Of a stretch of 64,000 nt of DNA, positions 24,376 to 34,397 are shown one piece after another. Origin of the DNA: Patiria miniata (taxonomy: Eukaryota > Echinodermata > Asteroidea > Valvatida > Asterinidae); NCBI RefSeq assembly GCF_015706575.1, contig NW_024037076.1:4622777-4686776 (forward strand). Direction: 5' to 3'. The notes under the pieces are model-generated. The model saw only the letters and a list, made by a program, of their open reading frames with translations, was not told the origin of the DNA and did not search any database. Every line of letters begins with the position of its first letter. Within the stretch, counting starts at the first letter, position 1. Both the position numbers and the translations under genes were made by a program.

Positions 24376-24448
24376 CTTCTTGCAACGAGAATTTCCCCAG
24401 ACACAACAAGGCGATGAGAACAAACGTGCAAATAGTCGGAGCGCCCAT
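24376..24448 (-). CDS. Signal-peptide first exon (phase 1 donor)
   Basis: Minus-strand ATG at 24448 in good Kozak context (G at -3 and +4) begins a typical secretory signal: polar start, hydrophobic core CTFVLIALLCLG, then KFSLQE. After 24 codons plus one base comes a GTAGGC splice donor (phase 1). Signal-peptide exons ending in phase 1 are the norm for secreted modular proteins. The next phase-1 acceptor with open coding on this strand that I recognise is the Ser-Gly exon at 12212, which would start the mature protein with GEDGSGSG. The link across ~12 kb of transposon-filled intron is inference; it could belong to another gene. Confidence 0.45.
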
Positions 24449-25300
24449 TGCGCTCTCCAAAGAACCCCAGTATCCCAAACTCTGGGAGGGAGCTGTATTC
24501 CACCAAACTCCTACCGACAACTATGCTTAATATGTGGGTGATCCGATGATGCGTGCAATACCTACATGTACCAACAGCCTGTTCAAACGAGTCTACGCCT
24601 ATATCACACAAGCCTACTGTGCAAATTGGTGACCGTACAAACCTTTGGAGGACCTGCCTGAACTTTGTTAATATAGGGCAGTTTGCAATTCACAATTGTC
24701 CATATCCTTTTGATGCCTACTAGCCTGTATCAATTTCCATAGAAGTCACTTCGGGTTCACGAGCATATTTTGTCAAAGAAGTACATGTAGAAAAGAAATT
24801 TTGTGCGTTTCAAAAGATGAAAGAGTGAATATACAATGAGATAAAATAAGATCAAGTTTGTCCAACCTTGACACCGGAGTGGCAGGAATACTGCTTTTTG
24901 GGTAATAGTGCAAGCATATACACTCTTAATATACAGTGCAAGTAAAAAAACTATTAACTTTTATAATTGGCCATAGATTTATTCTGTAGCAAAAGATATT
25001 TTCATATGTACTTTTAGAGTAACTCTTCTTGCTTCTTTTGGTGTCATTTTTACTGGATTAGTTTTCATGCATGACTGCACAGGAGACAATTAAAGAGGTC
25101 GGGTGAAATCTGACTTGCGCCAACTGGTCAGGGCTCGATAAGAATGAGACAATTTAAAAGAACACAACCACTATCTAACAAAGAGACAAAACAGGATTTC
25201 ATTAGCTTTTAATATTCGTGTTTATTTCAAGCATTTAAATTCATCAAAAAGGCAATTAAATTTCACGGCGTTTGCTTAAATTTCATTAAGTTTGCAAAGT
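24449..25300. other. No gene recognised
   Basis: Includes the presumed promoter side of the signal-peptide exon (minus strand, above 24448), with a TATA-like tattaag on the minus strand at about 24525. Otherwise AT-rich sequence with no convincing reading frame. Confidence 0.4.
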
Positions 25301-25339
25301 CACCATCGTTTCATTAGTACGAAAGCCCGTATTTGCCAA

Positions 25340-25700
25340 CATTTTTTGTTTTGGAAAAAGTTGGGGTTTTTTTTTTTGGAAAGTTGGTTTGTTTTTTTTT
25401 GAAAGTGTTTTTTTGTTGTTGAAAGTTTGGTTTTATTTTTAAAGTTTTTTTCAAAACATTTCCAAAAGTTACTAAAAATAGACTGCGCGGCGCGGTCTTT
25501 TTGAAACCATGGACCAAAAAACGGCACTTCGCTATGGCCTGAAATCGTTCTTGTACATTATGGACATGAAGTACGGCAATGCCGTGTACTAAACCTTCGT
25601 TTCGTAAATGTGTTAAAAAAAACTTTTTTAACATTTCCAAAAAAAAAAAAAAATCCCCCCCCCAAAAAAATTCCCAAAAAAAAAATAAAAAATTCCCCCA
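25340..25700. repeat. Homopolymer-rich low-complexity tract
   Basis: Long T runs (about 25369-25460) followed by A and C runs (about 25616-25700). Frames through it are compositional artefacts. Confidence 0.85.
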
Positions 25701-26039
25701 AAAGAACTAGAACGGCGAAGCCGCCATGGCTCGCTGTCCAAGGCAGGAAGGGAGGCTGAAGGTAGGGTTGGGGATGGGCATGATGGAAGGGGATCAGGAT
25801 TCTTGTTGATGTGCCTTGATTTTTAAATGTCAACATAAAAAGTCAACAGATTATCTAATAAATACATGTGTATATAGGTTAGCCGTCACTGTATTATGGG
25901 GGATTTTTCCATTCTTAGGGTAATTAGGACCCAGTTATGGATTTTTGCAGCCCCAACAGTGTCTTCTGCTCCCCATACTTGTATTACCATGGGAATACTC
26001 TTGTGTAGTCGCCACAAATGCAGAACAAGAATGGGTATA

Positions 26040-26225
26040 CAGTCGAGTCTCGTTAATACAAACTCTTTCGGACCAAGCAAAATTGTTTGTAATATCAGAA
26101 TTTTGTATTAAGAGGAACATCAGTCCCATTCATTGTGCACATAAATGCACAGTCGGGACAAAGGCTTTATGTTGTTATAACCAGAATTTTGTATTGACAG
26201 AGTTTGTACTAACGAGAGTCGACTG
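26040..26225. mobile_element. Pogo/Tigger-like MITE
   Basis: A 186-bp element with inverted ends CAGTCGAGTCTCGTTAATAC and its near-perfect complement (actaacgagagtcgactg), flanked by TA on both sides. CAGT-starting ends with a TA duplication are typical of the pogo/Tigger branch of Tc1/mariner. It has no coding capacity. Confidence 0.8.
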
Positions 26226-26244
26226 TACATGTAAACTAGACACA

Positions 26245-26700
26245 GCACCATCACCACCTCCCCCAAACCTTACCCCATCCCCAAACCTTACTCCATCCCC
26301 AACCCGCCCCCTCTCCCACCCAACCCCCTACCCACACCCATTCCATCCTCCCCTAATCATCCCCACCCTATCACCTACACATCCGAACCCCACCCAAACT
26401 CCAATCCCTATCTCCTTCCCCCTCCCCCGACCCGTACCCTCCCCTACCCCAACCCCCTACACCCTCCTACCCTATCTTCATGATCTTCCCCTATCTGTCC
26501 TTACCCACCCTACACATCCCCACCCTAACCCTTACTCGAATTCCAATATCCCGCCCACCCCATTCCCCCACCCATACATCCCCACCTGACCCCATGCAAC
26601 CCCTACTCTGATCCCTATATACTGCCCCCTCCCCTTATCCAACCCCTACAACAACCCATATCCCTACACATCCCCAACCCAACCCCTACTCCGATCCTAT
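26245..26700. repeat. C-rich (CCCCAACCC-type) tract
   Basis: About 450 bases of irregular CCCC/ACCC/CTAC sequence with almost no G on the plus strand, ending about ten bases from the Polinton left end. The strand asymmetry gives G-quadruplex or triplex potential on the minus strand. It does not code. Confidence 0.85.
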
Positions 26701-26710
26701 ATCCCCTGCC

Positions 26711-26871
26711 AGTAGTATATGTGGAGCATTTCGACCCCCGTTGAGGCCACATTTGTGTGGGAGGCCTGAGGTCGCGTGAGGCGTGGGAGGCCTGAGACGC
26801 GTGAGGCATCGAGGCGGGTAGGACCCCAGCTGAGGCGGTATTTGGGGTCCACCCGTTGAGGCAGAGATTGG
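26711..26871. repeat. Polinton left terminal inverted repeat
   Basis: About 161 bp matching the reverse complement of 49462-49623 with roughly ten differences, several of them C/T or G/A transitions. It contains repeated GAGGC units. It starts agtagtatatgtggagcatt. Confidence 0.9.
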
Positions 26872-27173
26872 AACGGTTTAAGGGGGAGGGGCTAATTTGG
26901 GAGGCATTACAGACCCAGAAAAATAAAGGTACGACACGGGGTGCCTAAAACCAACCGGAACTCACCAGAACATTCCTTAAGTGGTCAACGGGCAATATAC
27001 AGTTGAGCAGTATTTTATTTTAACACAACGTTGTACGGATACACAGCAAAAACAGTGGAAACGGGTAATTACTAAAATGCATACAAGTCAAACCAAATCC
27101 ACCACCACAAATATCTAGCGGCAAACTACACCGATAAACAGCTGTAAACATCTCCTATAAATTTTAAATAATG

Positions 27174-27701
27174 TTACGTCAAACTGTTGACCAAAGCCCT
27201 GGCAATCAGACGTTGAAGAAACTGTTCGTCGTAAACCGATGTTTTAAAGCGGGGAAAATGTTTCCATATAAAATCATTAACAAGTACATCGTTATCACTC
27301 TTATCCGAAGAAAACAAATGCGCAATTTTGTGCAAAGTCAAACCTCGGCAACGCTGTAACAGAAAAAAAATAGAATATTGTCCACACACGGCTGACAGTG
27401 GTCCCTGCAGGGGTCGGTGGTTGTAGCGGGTACAAGTCACATTTTTCTTGAGGAATTTCTTGACTTGGAGTAGCTTGACCGGTTGTCCGTAGGAATCGAA
27501 ATACTCTCCCTCCCCATCCCGTGTGATGTAAATGGCCACCCAGTGCTGACCGGGCTTTGTGGATGGGTCCGTATTGAAAATAAGTGCGCTTGGTCGGGGC
27601 ACGTAGTGCTTGGGCAGTTGATCGCAGGCAAAAACTCCTCTGAAGTAATGCTTGGTAAAACGATCATTTTTCAAAATGCTGCTGATTTGACAACTGTCCA
27701 T
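27174..27701 (-). CDS. Adenain-like virion maturation protease
   Basis: A 175-residue cysteine protease of the adenovirus protease (Ulp1-like, C5/C48) family, the Polinton PRO gene, which cleaves capsid precursors during virion maturation. The catalytic residues are visible in order: His53 (GQHWVAIYI), Asp69 (EYFDSYGQP), Gln99 and Cys106 (QGPLSAVCGQY). ATG at 27701 is the first in frame and the length fits the family. It is the leftmost gene, 300 bases inside the left inverted repeat, and the major capsid gene ends 15 bases upstream of its start, so the two may share a transcript. It appears intact. Confidence 0.88.
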   Translation of the reverse strand: MDSCQISSILKNDRFTKHYFRGVFACDQLPKHYVPRPSALIFNTDPSTKPGQHWVAIYITRDGEGEYFDSYGQPVKLLQVKKFLKKNVTCTRYNHRPLQGPLSAVCGQYSIFFLLQRCRGLTLHKIAHLFSSDKSDNDVLVNDFIWKHFPRFKTSVYDEQFLQRLIARALVNSLT

Positions 27702-27715
27702 GGTGACGACGTAAT

Positions 27716-29044
27716 TTAACTGCTGTAGTCAAAGATGACGTTGCGAGCCTGGTCAATTTCTATGATGTTGTTGAACTCGGCGTAGATGATGACGTTGATG
27801 GTTGCCTCTAGCGGATTGGCAAAGTGGACGTCCAGTCTCAGGTTGCCACGCCTCACGAGATTGAAATGTCCTGCAACGGACAGGTCGGGGCTCAGATCAA
27901 ACGCAAACAGTGTGTACCCCGCGGGATAGTCGTCACGAGTGATGGTGATGCCCTCGTCTTGGTACATTTTATCTGTACCTGAGAACAGGGTCTGGTAGGC
28001 TCTGATGAAATTTTTGCCCGGTGCTTTAAATTTTGGTTTCAGTGGGGAATAAGGTATTTGTTCCCCGTCCACGTGCACGGTCAAAAAATTGATGTCCATG
28101 TGCTGGAAATTGAAGGGGTTCTTTCCATACCGACCGTTAAACGCCTCGTTGGTCACGCATCCCACCATGATGCGGTTCGGAAGTTGTCCCAGAAACACGT
28201 GGTCCTGCGTGAGGGTCAGGTTACCGCGGGGCACGGACACCATTTTGCACAGATTGCGTTTGATGGGGTATTTGGCTGTGCCTTTTTCCAAAGCTTTCAT
28301 GTGTCCCAGCATAACGGCCGAACTGACTTTGACTTTCCTGACAAACACGGACGCGTTTAGGATGACCACTTTGTAGGCGGGGTTGGCCCCGGCTGTCATG
28401 AGACAGAACGCGTTGCTGCTGCGGATGAGTTTCAGTTTCAAATCGACACCGTTGAGCATGTGTTTGTCTTGGAAGAAAATGTCGCTGTGAATCGGGCCGA
28501 TCATGTCCACCTCGCTGCTGCCCTTTGTAAACTTGTATCGCTTCTTTAACCCATGGTTGGCAGCATCGTCTGCCGCCGTCGGGTCCGCACTGTCCATTTT
28601 GCCGGCGGTATCTTTGTAAAACAAAGCGGCAGTCAGCTGAGAGATTTGAGCATCGCTGCCGTAGCTGAGCAGTGTTTCGAGTATGGCGCGGTATGGGTAG
28701 GTGGGGGTGGAGGGGGAGATCAGACGATCGTTCAGACTCACGTCAATCTGGCTGAATAGGGACTGTAGAAATAAATTGACGGGACCCATGTGGTCGGCCT
28801 CTGCCAGGTTGGAGCCGTCCGCTTTGGTGACTTTCGCTTTGACGTGTAGCTGGGTTTGGTTGAGATCCATGTATTCTTCACCGGATCCCGGTACGAAAAA
28901 CTCTATGGGTCCTCCATCAGAAATGGTAGTGGGATGAAATTCCTCCCACTGACCCCGTTCTATACTCGTTTGAGTAGGTGGGACAGAAAAAATGTCAAGC
29001 TCGGATTTTGTGCATTCGCACGAATTATTGTGTAACAGCGACAT
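27716..29044 (-). CDS. Major capsid protein (double jelly-roll)
   Basis: A 442-residue protein of the Polinton major capsid family, often named 'F54H12.2-like' in animal databases; it forms the hexon-like trimers of the predicted virion. Recognised from the N-terminal IEFFVPGSGEEYMDLNQTQL, then NDRLISPSTPTYPYRA and the later FNLVRRGNLRLDVHFANPL near the C-terminus. Length and start (ATG at 29044) agree with relatives. This is the only full copy; the first ~81 codons are repeated four more times inside the tandem array as out-of-frame remnants. No break is visible. Confidence 0.88.
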   Translation of the reverse strand: MSLLHNNSCECTKSELDIFSVPPTQTSIERGQWEEFHPTTISDGGPIEFFVPGSGEEYMDLNQTQLHVKAKVTKADGSNLAEADHMGPVNLFLQSLFSQIDVSLNDRLISPSTPTYPYRAILETLLSYGSDAQISQLTAALFYKDTAGKMDSADPTAADDAANHGLKKRYKFTKGSSEVDMIGPIHSDIFFQDKHMLNGVDLKLKLIRSSNAFCLMTAGANPAYKVVILNASVFVRKVKVSSAVMLGHMKALEKGTAKYPIKRNLCKMVSVPRGNLTLTQDHVFLGQLPNRIMVGCVTNEAFNGRYGKNPFNFQHMDINFLTVHVDGEQIPYSPLKPKFKAPGKNFIRAYQTLFSGTDKMYQDEGITITRDDYPAGYTLFAFDLSPDLSVAGHFNLVRRGNLRLDVHFANPLEATINVIIYAEFNNIIEIDQARNVIFDYSS

Positions 29045-29237
29045 GATTGGAAAGCGAATAGCCCGATGGAAATCACTAATCGAAAATGTCTTGCGATCTT
29101 TTCACTCTCCTGCTGGATGAAGAAGTGGCGCGTCTGCCGCTCGCTTTCCTTTTTATACCTCGCCGTTGGCCTTGTGAAAGTCGGGCATTGACACCGCGAA
29201 GAGCCGTGTCGGCCAGATTGCGTCCGGCGTGCCAAAG

Positions 29238-29501
29238 TCAGTTTTTGGCAGATGATTTGATACTCTTTCCCTCCATCGCATCTTGCGCGATCCCTACGCC
29301 GGTACGAAGAGCCTCACGACCCAACGTTTTAGCTCCCTGTTTGATCAGTGGCATGGCCGAGCGGAAAAGGCCACCTAAAATTCCTCCAAGTCCGTATCCC
29401 CTCTGACTTCTCGGGCCAGTGAACACGGGATGACTGCGCCCCACTTGTCCGACGTAATAATCTTCATAGTGTTTGCTACTGGGTAGGTAATGACCCCTCA
29501 T
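29238..29501 (-). CDS. Small basic virion-associated protein, copy 1 (early TGA)
   Basis: An 87-residue reading with a Tyr/Gly-rich start (MRGHYLPSSKHYEDYYVGQ) and a central hydrophobic/amphipathic segment GLGGILGGLFRSAMPLIKQG. Small glycine-rich proteins of this type lie next to the penton gene in many Polintons and are thought to be minor virion or membrane-active components; that role is inference. The frame stops at TGA (29238-29240), then continues open for 53 more codons rich in Arg/Lys/Ser to a TAG at 29076, suggesting an original 141-residue protein with a basic DNA-binding tail. The same TGA is in all five copies, so it predates the amplification. The penton gene ends five bases upstream. 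Confidence 0.75.
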   Translation of the reverse strand: MRGHYLPSSKHYEDYYVGQVGRSHPVFTGPRSQRGYGLGGILGGLFRSAMPLIKQGAKTLGREALRTGVGIAQDAMEGKSIKSSAKN

Positions 29502-29506
29502 GATGG

Positions 29507-30241
29507 CTAGTTGAAGTAAGACGAGCGCTTCTTTCTAAAGTGAAGTTTCATGATGACTCTCCCGCTCACAAATGGAATGGGCAGGCCTGTGTCGTCCCTT
29601 ATATCTATTTCGATCGTGTCTATCAACTTGTGCTGTAGGGGCATGTAATGAGGACCGTCATAGCTTTTTGTAACTGTTTCGCCGTACTCGCCGTCCACAT
29701 TCACGATGCGTAATAAGGGCGCCCGCGTGTCTCCCCCGTGGTACTCGACAATATTGGAGTAGATGAATAACGCGTAGAATGGTTTCAGATCCACTACTCT
29801 CGTACTCTTTCCAATCCCCGTCACAGTCGCACCGTTGTCAAAGCCAAGCAGTTTTGCAAGACGACCCAGCAATTTAACCACCGCGTCCGTCTTTATGATG
29901 ACTTTTTGAATATATCTGTTGTACATGAGTCGGACTAGTCCACCGTGCTGGATGGGGGGTTCGAAATTCCTGAATAGTTCCACCGGTGTCGGATAATACC
30001 CCTCCGGTACGTGGTGAAAGTGAAATATGGAATCTGTGTCTCCGGCCGAGCACGCCAACAGGTTACCTTCGGTGACGTTCAACCAGCGATGAGGGTAAGT
30101 CACTTCAGCCAGGGCCACTTCCCAATCTCCTTCGAAGGATAGGGGTGTGGGTAAATTCACGAAAAAATGACTCAAGGTGTTGTTGGGGTGCGTCGCCATA
30201 GAACTGTTGCTAGGGAGCGTGACGTAGAATGAGTCCGCCAT
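29507..30241 (-). CDS. Penton-type minor capsid protein, copy 1
   Basis: A 244-residue Polinton minor capsid protein (single jelly-roll), which occupies the fivefold vertices of the capsid. It begins MADSFYVTLPSNSSMATHPN, then has the strongly conserved FEGDWEVALAEVTYPHRW. The ATG at 30241 is chosen because family members start at this motif; longer readings use non-ATG codons. The gene ends five bases before the small basic protein gene and follows the integrase end closely (about 50 bases). Complete, without breaks. Confidence 0.88.
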   Translation of the reverse strand: MADSFYVTLPSNSSMATHPNNTLSHFFVNLPTPLSFEGDWEVALAEVTYPHRWLNVTEGNLLACSAGDTDSIFHFHHVPEGYYPTPVELFRNFEPPIQHGGLVRLMYNRYIQKVIIKTDAVVKLLGRLAKLLGFDNGATVTGIGKSTRVVDLKPFYALFIYSNIVEYHGGDTRAPLLRIVNVDGEYGETVTKSYDGPHYMPLQHKLIDTIEIDIRDDTGLPIPFVSGRVIMKLHFRKKRSSYFN

Positions 30242-30291
30242 GATGAAGCTTAGCCGTACCGTGTGGGCAAAATCTCGCGGTCTTAAAGTTT

Positions 30292-30853
30292 TTATAACCT
30301 GCGCAGACTCGTTGTCCAACTGTTAAACTTGTCCTGATACCCCAGCCACTTGACAAAATACTCCCTTTTTCTTCGGTGTGTCCGCGTCCTTAGCACCTTC
30401 TCCACTTGGTACAAATCACTTAACTGAACCACTCGTTGGAGCTCATGCTGATAGAATGTACCGTCCACCTCGTCGCCATTATAATCTTTCAACCTGTACA
30501 CGGGAGGATGGCGCGGGATACGAGCGCTGACCGTAAACAGTTCGGTGGTCCAGCCTGGGAGATAACCTTTCCTAAACGGTCTGGTCGTCATGCTAATGCG
30601 GACCGTGTCTTCCACGTTGAATCGAAAAGTAATGGGTTTGACAGCATGACCGTCGACGCTGTACAGGTTTCTCCAAATCTCTTCGGCATTTTCGCTGTTT
30701 ACAGACGCCGGGGATGTCCCGATGCTTCTGTGGTAAGCGCGATTGTACGCAGACATCAGTTTCGGCAAGGTCTCGAGGTATGTGTGGGTGTTGCTCGCCG
30801 TGAAATACTTGTACATTTTTGTCTTTAGCGTCCTGTTAAATCTCTCCACCACG
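30292..30853 (-). pseudogene. Integrase C-terminal remnant, array junction 1
   Basis: The last ~186 codons of the integrase gene, from the region of the catalytic Glu (VERFNRTLK) through the chromodomain. It lacks a start codon and the two catalytic aspartates. Upstream it is fused out of frame to the truncated capsid gene. Confidence 0.9.
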
Positions 30854-31097
30854 CTGCCAGGTTGGAGCCGTCCGCTTTGGTGACTTTCGCTTTGACGTGT
30901 AGCTGGGTTTGGTTGAGATCCATGTATTCTTCACCGGATCCCGGTACGAAAAACTCTATGGGTCCTCCATCAGAAATGGTAGTGGGATGAAATTCCTCCC
31001 ACTGACCCCGTTCTATACTCGTTTGAGTAGGTGGGACAGAAAAAATGTCAAGCTCGGATTTTGTGCATTCGCACGAATTATTGTGTAACAGCGACAT
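30825..31097 (-). pseudogene. Major capsid N-terminal remnant, array copy 2
   Basis: The first 81 codons of the capsid gene, then nine out-of-frame codons (AWWRDLTGR) read from integrase sequence before a stop. It lacks both jelly-roll cores. It keeps the capsid gene's start and 5' leader, so it could still be transcribed. Confidence 0.9.
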
Positions 31098-31290
31098 GAT
31101 TGGAAAGCGAATAGCCCGATGGAAATCACTAATCGAAAATGTCTTGCGATCTTTTCACTCTCCTGCTGGATGAAGAAGTGGCGCGTCTGCCGCTCGCTTT
31201 CCTTTTTATACCTCGCCGTTGGCCTTGTGAAAGTCGGGCATTGACACCGCGAAGAGCCGTGTCGGCCAGATTGCGTCCGGCGTGCCAAAG

Positions 31291-31554
31291 TCAGTTTTTG
31301 GCAGATGATTTGATACTCTTTCCCTCCATCGCATCTTGCGCGATCCCTACGCCGGTACGAAGAGCCTCACGACCCAACGTTTTAGCTCCCTGTTTGATCA
31401 GTGGCATGGCCGAGCGGAAAAGGCCACCTAAAATTCCTCCAAGTCCGTATCCCCTCTGACTTCTCGGGCCAGTGAACACGGGATGACTGCGCCCCACTTG
31501 TCCGACGTAATAATCTTCATAGTGTTTGCTACTGGGTAGGTAATGACCCCTCAT
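31291..31554 (-). CDS. Small basic virion-associated protein, copy 2 (early TGA)
   Basis: Identical at protein level to the copy at 29238-29501, including the TGA; the open continuation reaches 31129. Confidence 0.75.
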   Translation of the reverse strand: MRGHYLPSSKHYEDYYVGQVGRSHPVFTGPRSQRGYGLGGILGGLFRSAMPLIKQGAKTLGREALRTGVGIAQDAMEGKSIKSSAKN

Positions 31555-31559
31555 GATGG

Positions 31560-32294
31560 CTAGTTGAAGTAAGACGAGCGCTTCTTTCTAAAGTGAAGTT
31601 TCATGATGACTCTCCCGCTCACAAATGGAATGGGCAGGCCTGTGTCGTCCCTTATATCTATTTCGATCGTGTCTATCAACTTGTGCTGTAGGGGCATGTA
31701 ATGAGGACCGTCATAGCTTTTTGTAACTGTTTCGCCGTACTCGCCGTCCACATTCACGATGCGTAATAAGGGCGCCCGCGTGTCTCCCCCGTGGTACTCG
31801 ACAATATTGGAGTAGATGAATAACGCGTAGAATGGTTTCAGATCCACTACTCTCGTACTCTTTCCAATCCCCGTCACAGTCGCACCGTTGTCAAAGCCAA
31901 GCAGTTTTGCAAGACGACCCAGCAATTTAACCACCGCGTCCGTCTTTATGATGACTTTTTGAATATATCTGTTGTACATGAGTCGGACTAGTCCACCGTG
32001 CTGGATGGGGGGTTCGAAATTCCTGAATAGTTCCACCGGTGTCGGATAATACCCCTCCGGTACGTGGTGAAAGTGAAATATGGAATCTGTGTCTCCGGCC
32101 GAGCACGCCAACAGGTTACCTTCGGTGACGTTCAACCAGCGATGAGGGTAAGTCACTTCAGCCAGGGCCACTTCCCAATCTCCTTCGAAGGATAGGGGTG
32201 TGGGTAAATTCACGAAAAAATGACTCAAGGTGTTGTTGGGGTGCGTCGCCATAGAACTGTTGCTAGGGAGCGTGACGTAGAATGAGTCCGCCAT
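31560..32294 (-). CDS. Penton-type minor capsid protein, copy 2
   Basis: Full-length 244-residue copy identical in protein to 29507-30241, with its own ATG at 32294. Confidence 0.88.
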   Translation of the reverse strand: MADSFYVTLPSNSSMATHPNNTLSHFFVNLPTPLSFEGDWEVALAEVTYPHRWLNVTEGNLLACSAGDTDSIFHFHHVPEGYYPTPVELFRNFEPPIQHGGLVRLMYNRYIQKVIIKTDAVVKLLGRLAKLLGFDNGATVTGIGKSTRVVDLKPFYALFIYSNIVEYHGGDTRAPLLRIVNVDGEYGETVTKSYDGPHYMPLQHKLIDTIEIDIRDDTGLPIPFVSGRVIMKLHFRKKRSSYFN

Positions 32295-32344
32295 GATGAA
32301 GCTTAGCCGTACCGTGTGGGCAAAATCTCGCGGTCTTAAAGTTT

Positions 32345-32906
32345 TTATAACCTGCGCAGACTCGTTGTCCAACTGTTAAACTTGTCCTGATACCCCAGCC
32401 ACTTGACAAAATACTCCCTTTTTCTTCGGTGTGTCCGCGTCCTTAGCACCTTCTCCACTTGGTACAAATCACTTAACTGAACCACTCGTTGGAGCTCATG
32501 CTGATAGAATGTACCGTCCACCTCGTCGCCATTATAATCTTTCAACCTGTACACGGGAGGATGGCGCGGGATACGAGCGCTGACCGTAAACAGTTCGGTG
32601 GTCCAGCCTGGGAGATAACCTTTCCTAAACGGTCTGGTCGTCATGCTAATGCGGACCGTGTCTTCCACGTTGAATCGAAAAGTAATGGGTTTGACAGCAT
32701 GACCGTCGACGCTGTACAGGTTTCTCCAAATCTCTTCGGCATTTTCGCTGTTTACAGACGCCGGGGATGTCCCGATGCTTCTGTGGTAAGCGCGATTGTA
32801 CGCAGACATCAGTTTCGGCAAGGTCTCGAGGTATGTGTGGGTGTTGCTCGCCGTGAAATACTTGTACATTTTTGTCTTTAGCGTCCTGTTAAATCTCTCC
32901 ACCACG
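32345..32906 (-). pseudogene. Integrase C-terminal remnant, array junction 2
   Basis: Same truncated integrase end as at 30292-30853, with no start and no catalytic aspartates. Confidence 0.9.
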
Positions 32907-33150
32907 CTGCCAGGTTGGAGCCGTCCGCTTTGGTGACTTTCGCTTTGACGTGTAGCTGGGTTTGGTTGAGATCCATGTATTCTTCACCGGATCCCGGTAC
33001 GAAAAACTCTATGGGTCCTCCATCAGAAATGGTAGTGGGATGAAATTCCTCCCACTGACCCCGTTCTATACTCGTTTGAGTAGGTGGGACAGAAAAAATG
33101 TCAAGCTCGGATTTTGTGCATTCGCACGAATTATTGTGTAACAGCGACAT
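32878..33150 (-). pseudogene. Major capsid N-terminal remnant, array copy 3
   Basis: First 81 capsid codons plus nine out-of-frame codons, as at 30825-31097. Confidence 0.9.
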
Positions 33151-33343
33151 GATTGGAAAGCGAATAGCCCGATGGAAATCACTAATCGAAAATGTCTTGC
33201 GATCTTTTCACTCTCCTGCTGGATGAAGAAGTGGCGCGTCTGCCGCTCGCTTTCCTTTTTATACCTCGCCGTTGGCCTTGTGAAAGTCGGGCATTGACAC
33301 CGCGAAGAGCCGTGTCGGCCAGATTGCGTCCGGCGTGCCAAAG

Positions 33344-33607
33344 TCAGTTTTTGGCAGATGATTTGATACTCTTTCCCTCCATCGCATCTTGCGCGATCCC
33401 TACGCCGGTACGAAGAGCCTCACGACCCAACGTTTTAGCTCCCTGTTTGATCAGTGGCATGGCCGAGCGGAAAAGGCCACCTAAAATTCCTCCAAGTCCG
33501 TATCCCCTCTGACTTCTCGGGCCAGTGAACACGGGATGACTGCGCCCCACTTGTCCGACGTAATAATCTTCATAGTGTTTGCTACTGGGTAGGTAATGAC
33601 CCCTCAT
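33344..33607 (-). CDS. Small basic virion-associated protein, copy 3 (early TGA)
   Basis: Identical in protein to copy 1; the open continuation past the TGA reaches 33182. Confidence 0.75.
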   Translation of the reverse strand: MRGHYLPSSKHYEDYYVGQVGRSHPVFTGPRSQRGYGLGGILGGLFRSAMPLIKQGAKTLGREALRTGVGIAQDAMEGKSIKSSAKN

Positions 33608-33612
33608 GATGG

Positions 33613-34347
33613 CTAGTTGAAGTAAGACGAGCGCTTCTTTCTAAAGTGAAGTTTCATGATGACTCTCCCGCTCACAAATGGAATGGGCAGGCCTGTGTCG
33701 TCCCTTATATCTATTTCGATCGTGTCTATCAACTTGTGCTGTAGGGGCATGTAATGAGGACCGTCATAGCTTTTTGTAACTGTTTCGCCGTACTCGCCGT
33801 CCACATTCACGATGCGTAATAAGGGCGCCCGCGTGTCTCCCCCGTGGTACTCGACAATATTGGAGTAGATGAATAACGCGTAGAATGGTTTCAGATCCAC
33901 TACTCTCGTACTCTTTCCAATCCCCGTCACAGTCGCACCGTTGTCAAAGCCAAGCAGTTTTGCAAGACGACCCAGCAATTTAACCACCGCGTCCGTCTTT
34001 ATGATGACTTTTTGAATATATCTGTTGTACATGAGTCGGACTAGTCCACCGTGCTGGATGGGGGGTTCGAAATTCCTGAATAGTTCCACCGGTGTCGGAT
34101 AATACCCCTCCGGTACGTGGTGAAAGTGAAATATGGAATCTGTGTCTCCGGCCGAGCACGCCAACAGGTTACCTTCGGTGACGTTCAACCAGCGATGAGG
34201 GTAAGTCACTTCAGCCAGGGCCACTTCCCAATCTCCTTCGAAGGATAGGGGTGTGGGTAAATTCACGAAAAAATGACTCAAGGTGTTGTTGGGGTGCGTC
34301 GCCATAGAACTGTTGCTAGGGAGCGTGACGTAGAATGAGTCCGCCAT
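33613..34347 (-). CDS. Penton-type minor capsid protein, copy 3
   Basis: Full-length 244-residue copy identical in protein to copy 1, ATG at 34347. Confidence 0.88.
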   Translation of the reverse strand: MADSFYVTLPSNSSMATHPNNTLSHFFVNLPTPLSFEGDWEVALAEVTYPHRWLNVTEGNLLACSAGDTDSIFHFHHVPEGYYPTPVELFRNFEPPIQHGGLVRLMYNRYIQKVIIKTDAVVKLLGRLAKLLGFDNGATVTGIGKSTRVVDLKPFYALFIYSNIVEYHGGDTRAPLLRIVNVDGEYGETVTKSYDGPHYMPLQHKLIDTIEIDIRDDTGLPIPFVSGRVIMKLHFRKKRSSYFN

Positions 34348-34397
34348 GATGAAGCTTAGCCGTACCGTGTGGGCAAAATCTCGCGGTCTTAAAGTTT

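Noticed and set aside
25300..25640. Lys/Phe-rich open frames
   Set aside because: They arise from poly-T/poly-A runs.
26245..26590. A proline/threonine-rich protein in the C-rich tract
   Set aside because: Composition alone yields the open frame; the tract is low-complexity DNA.
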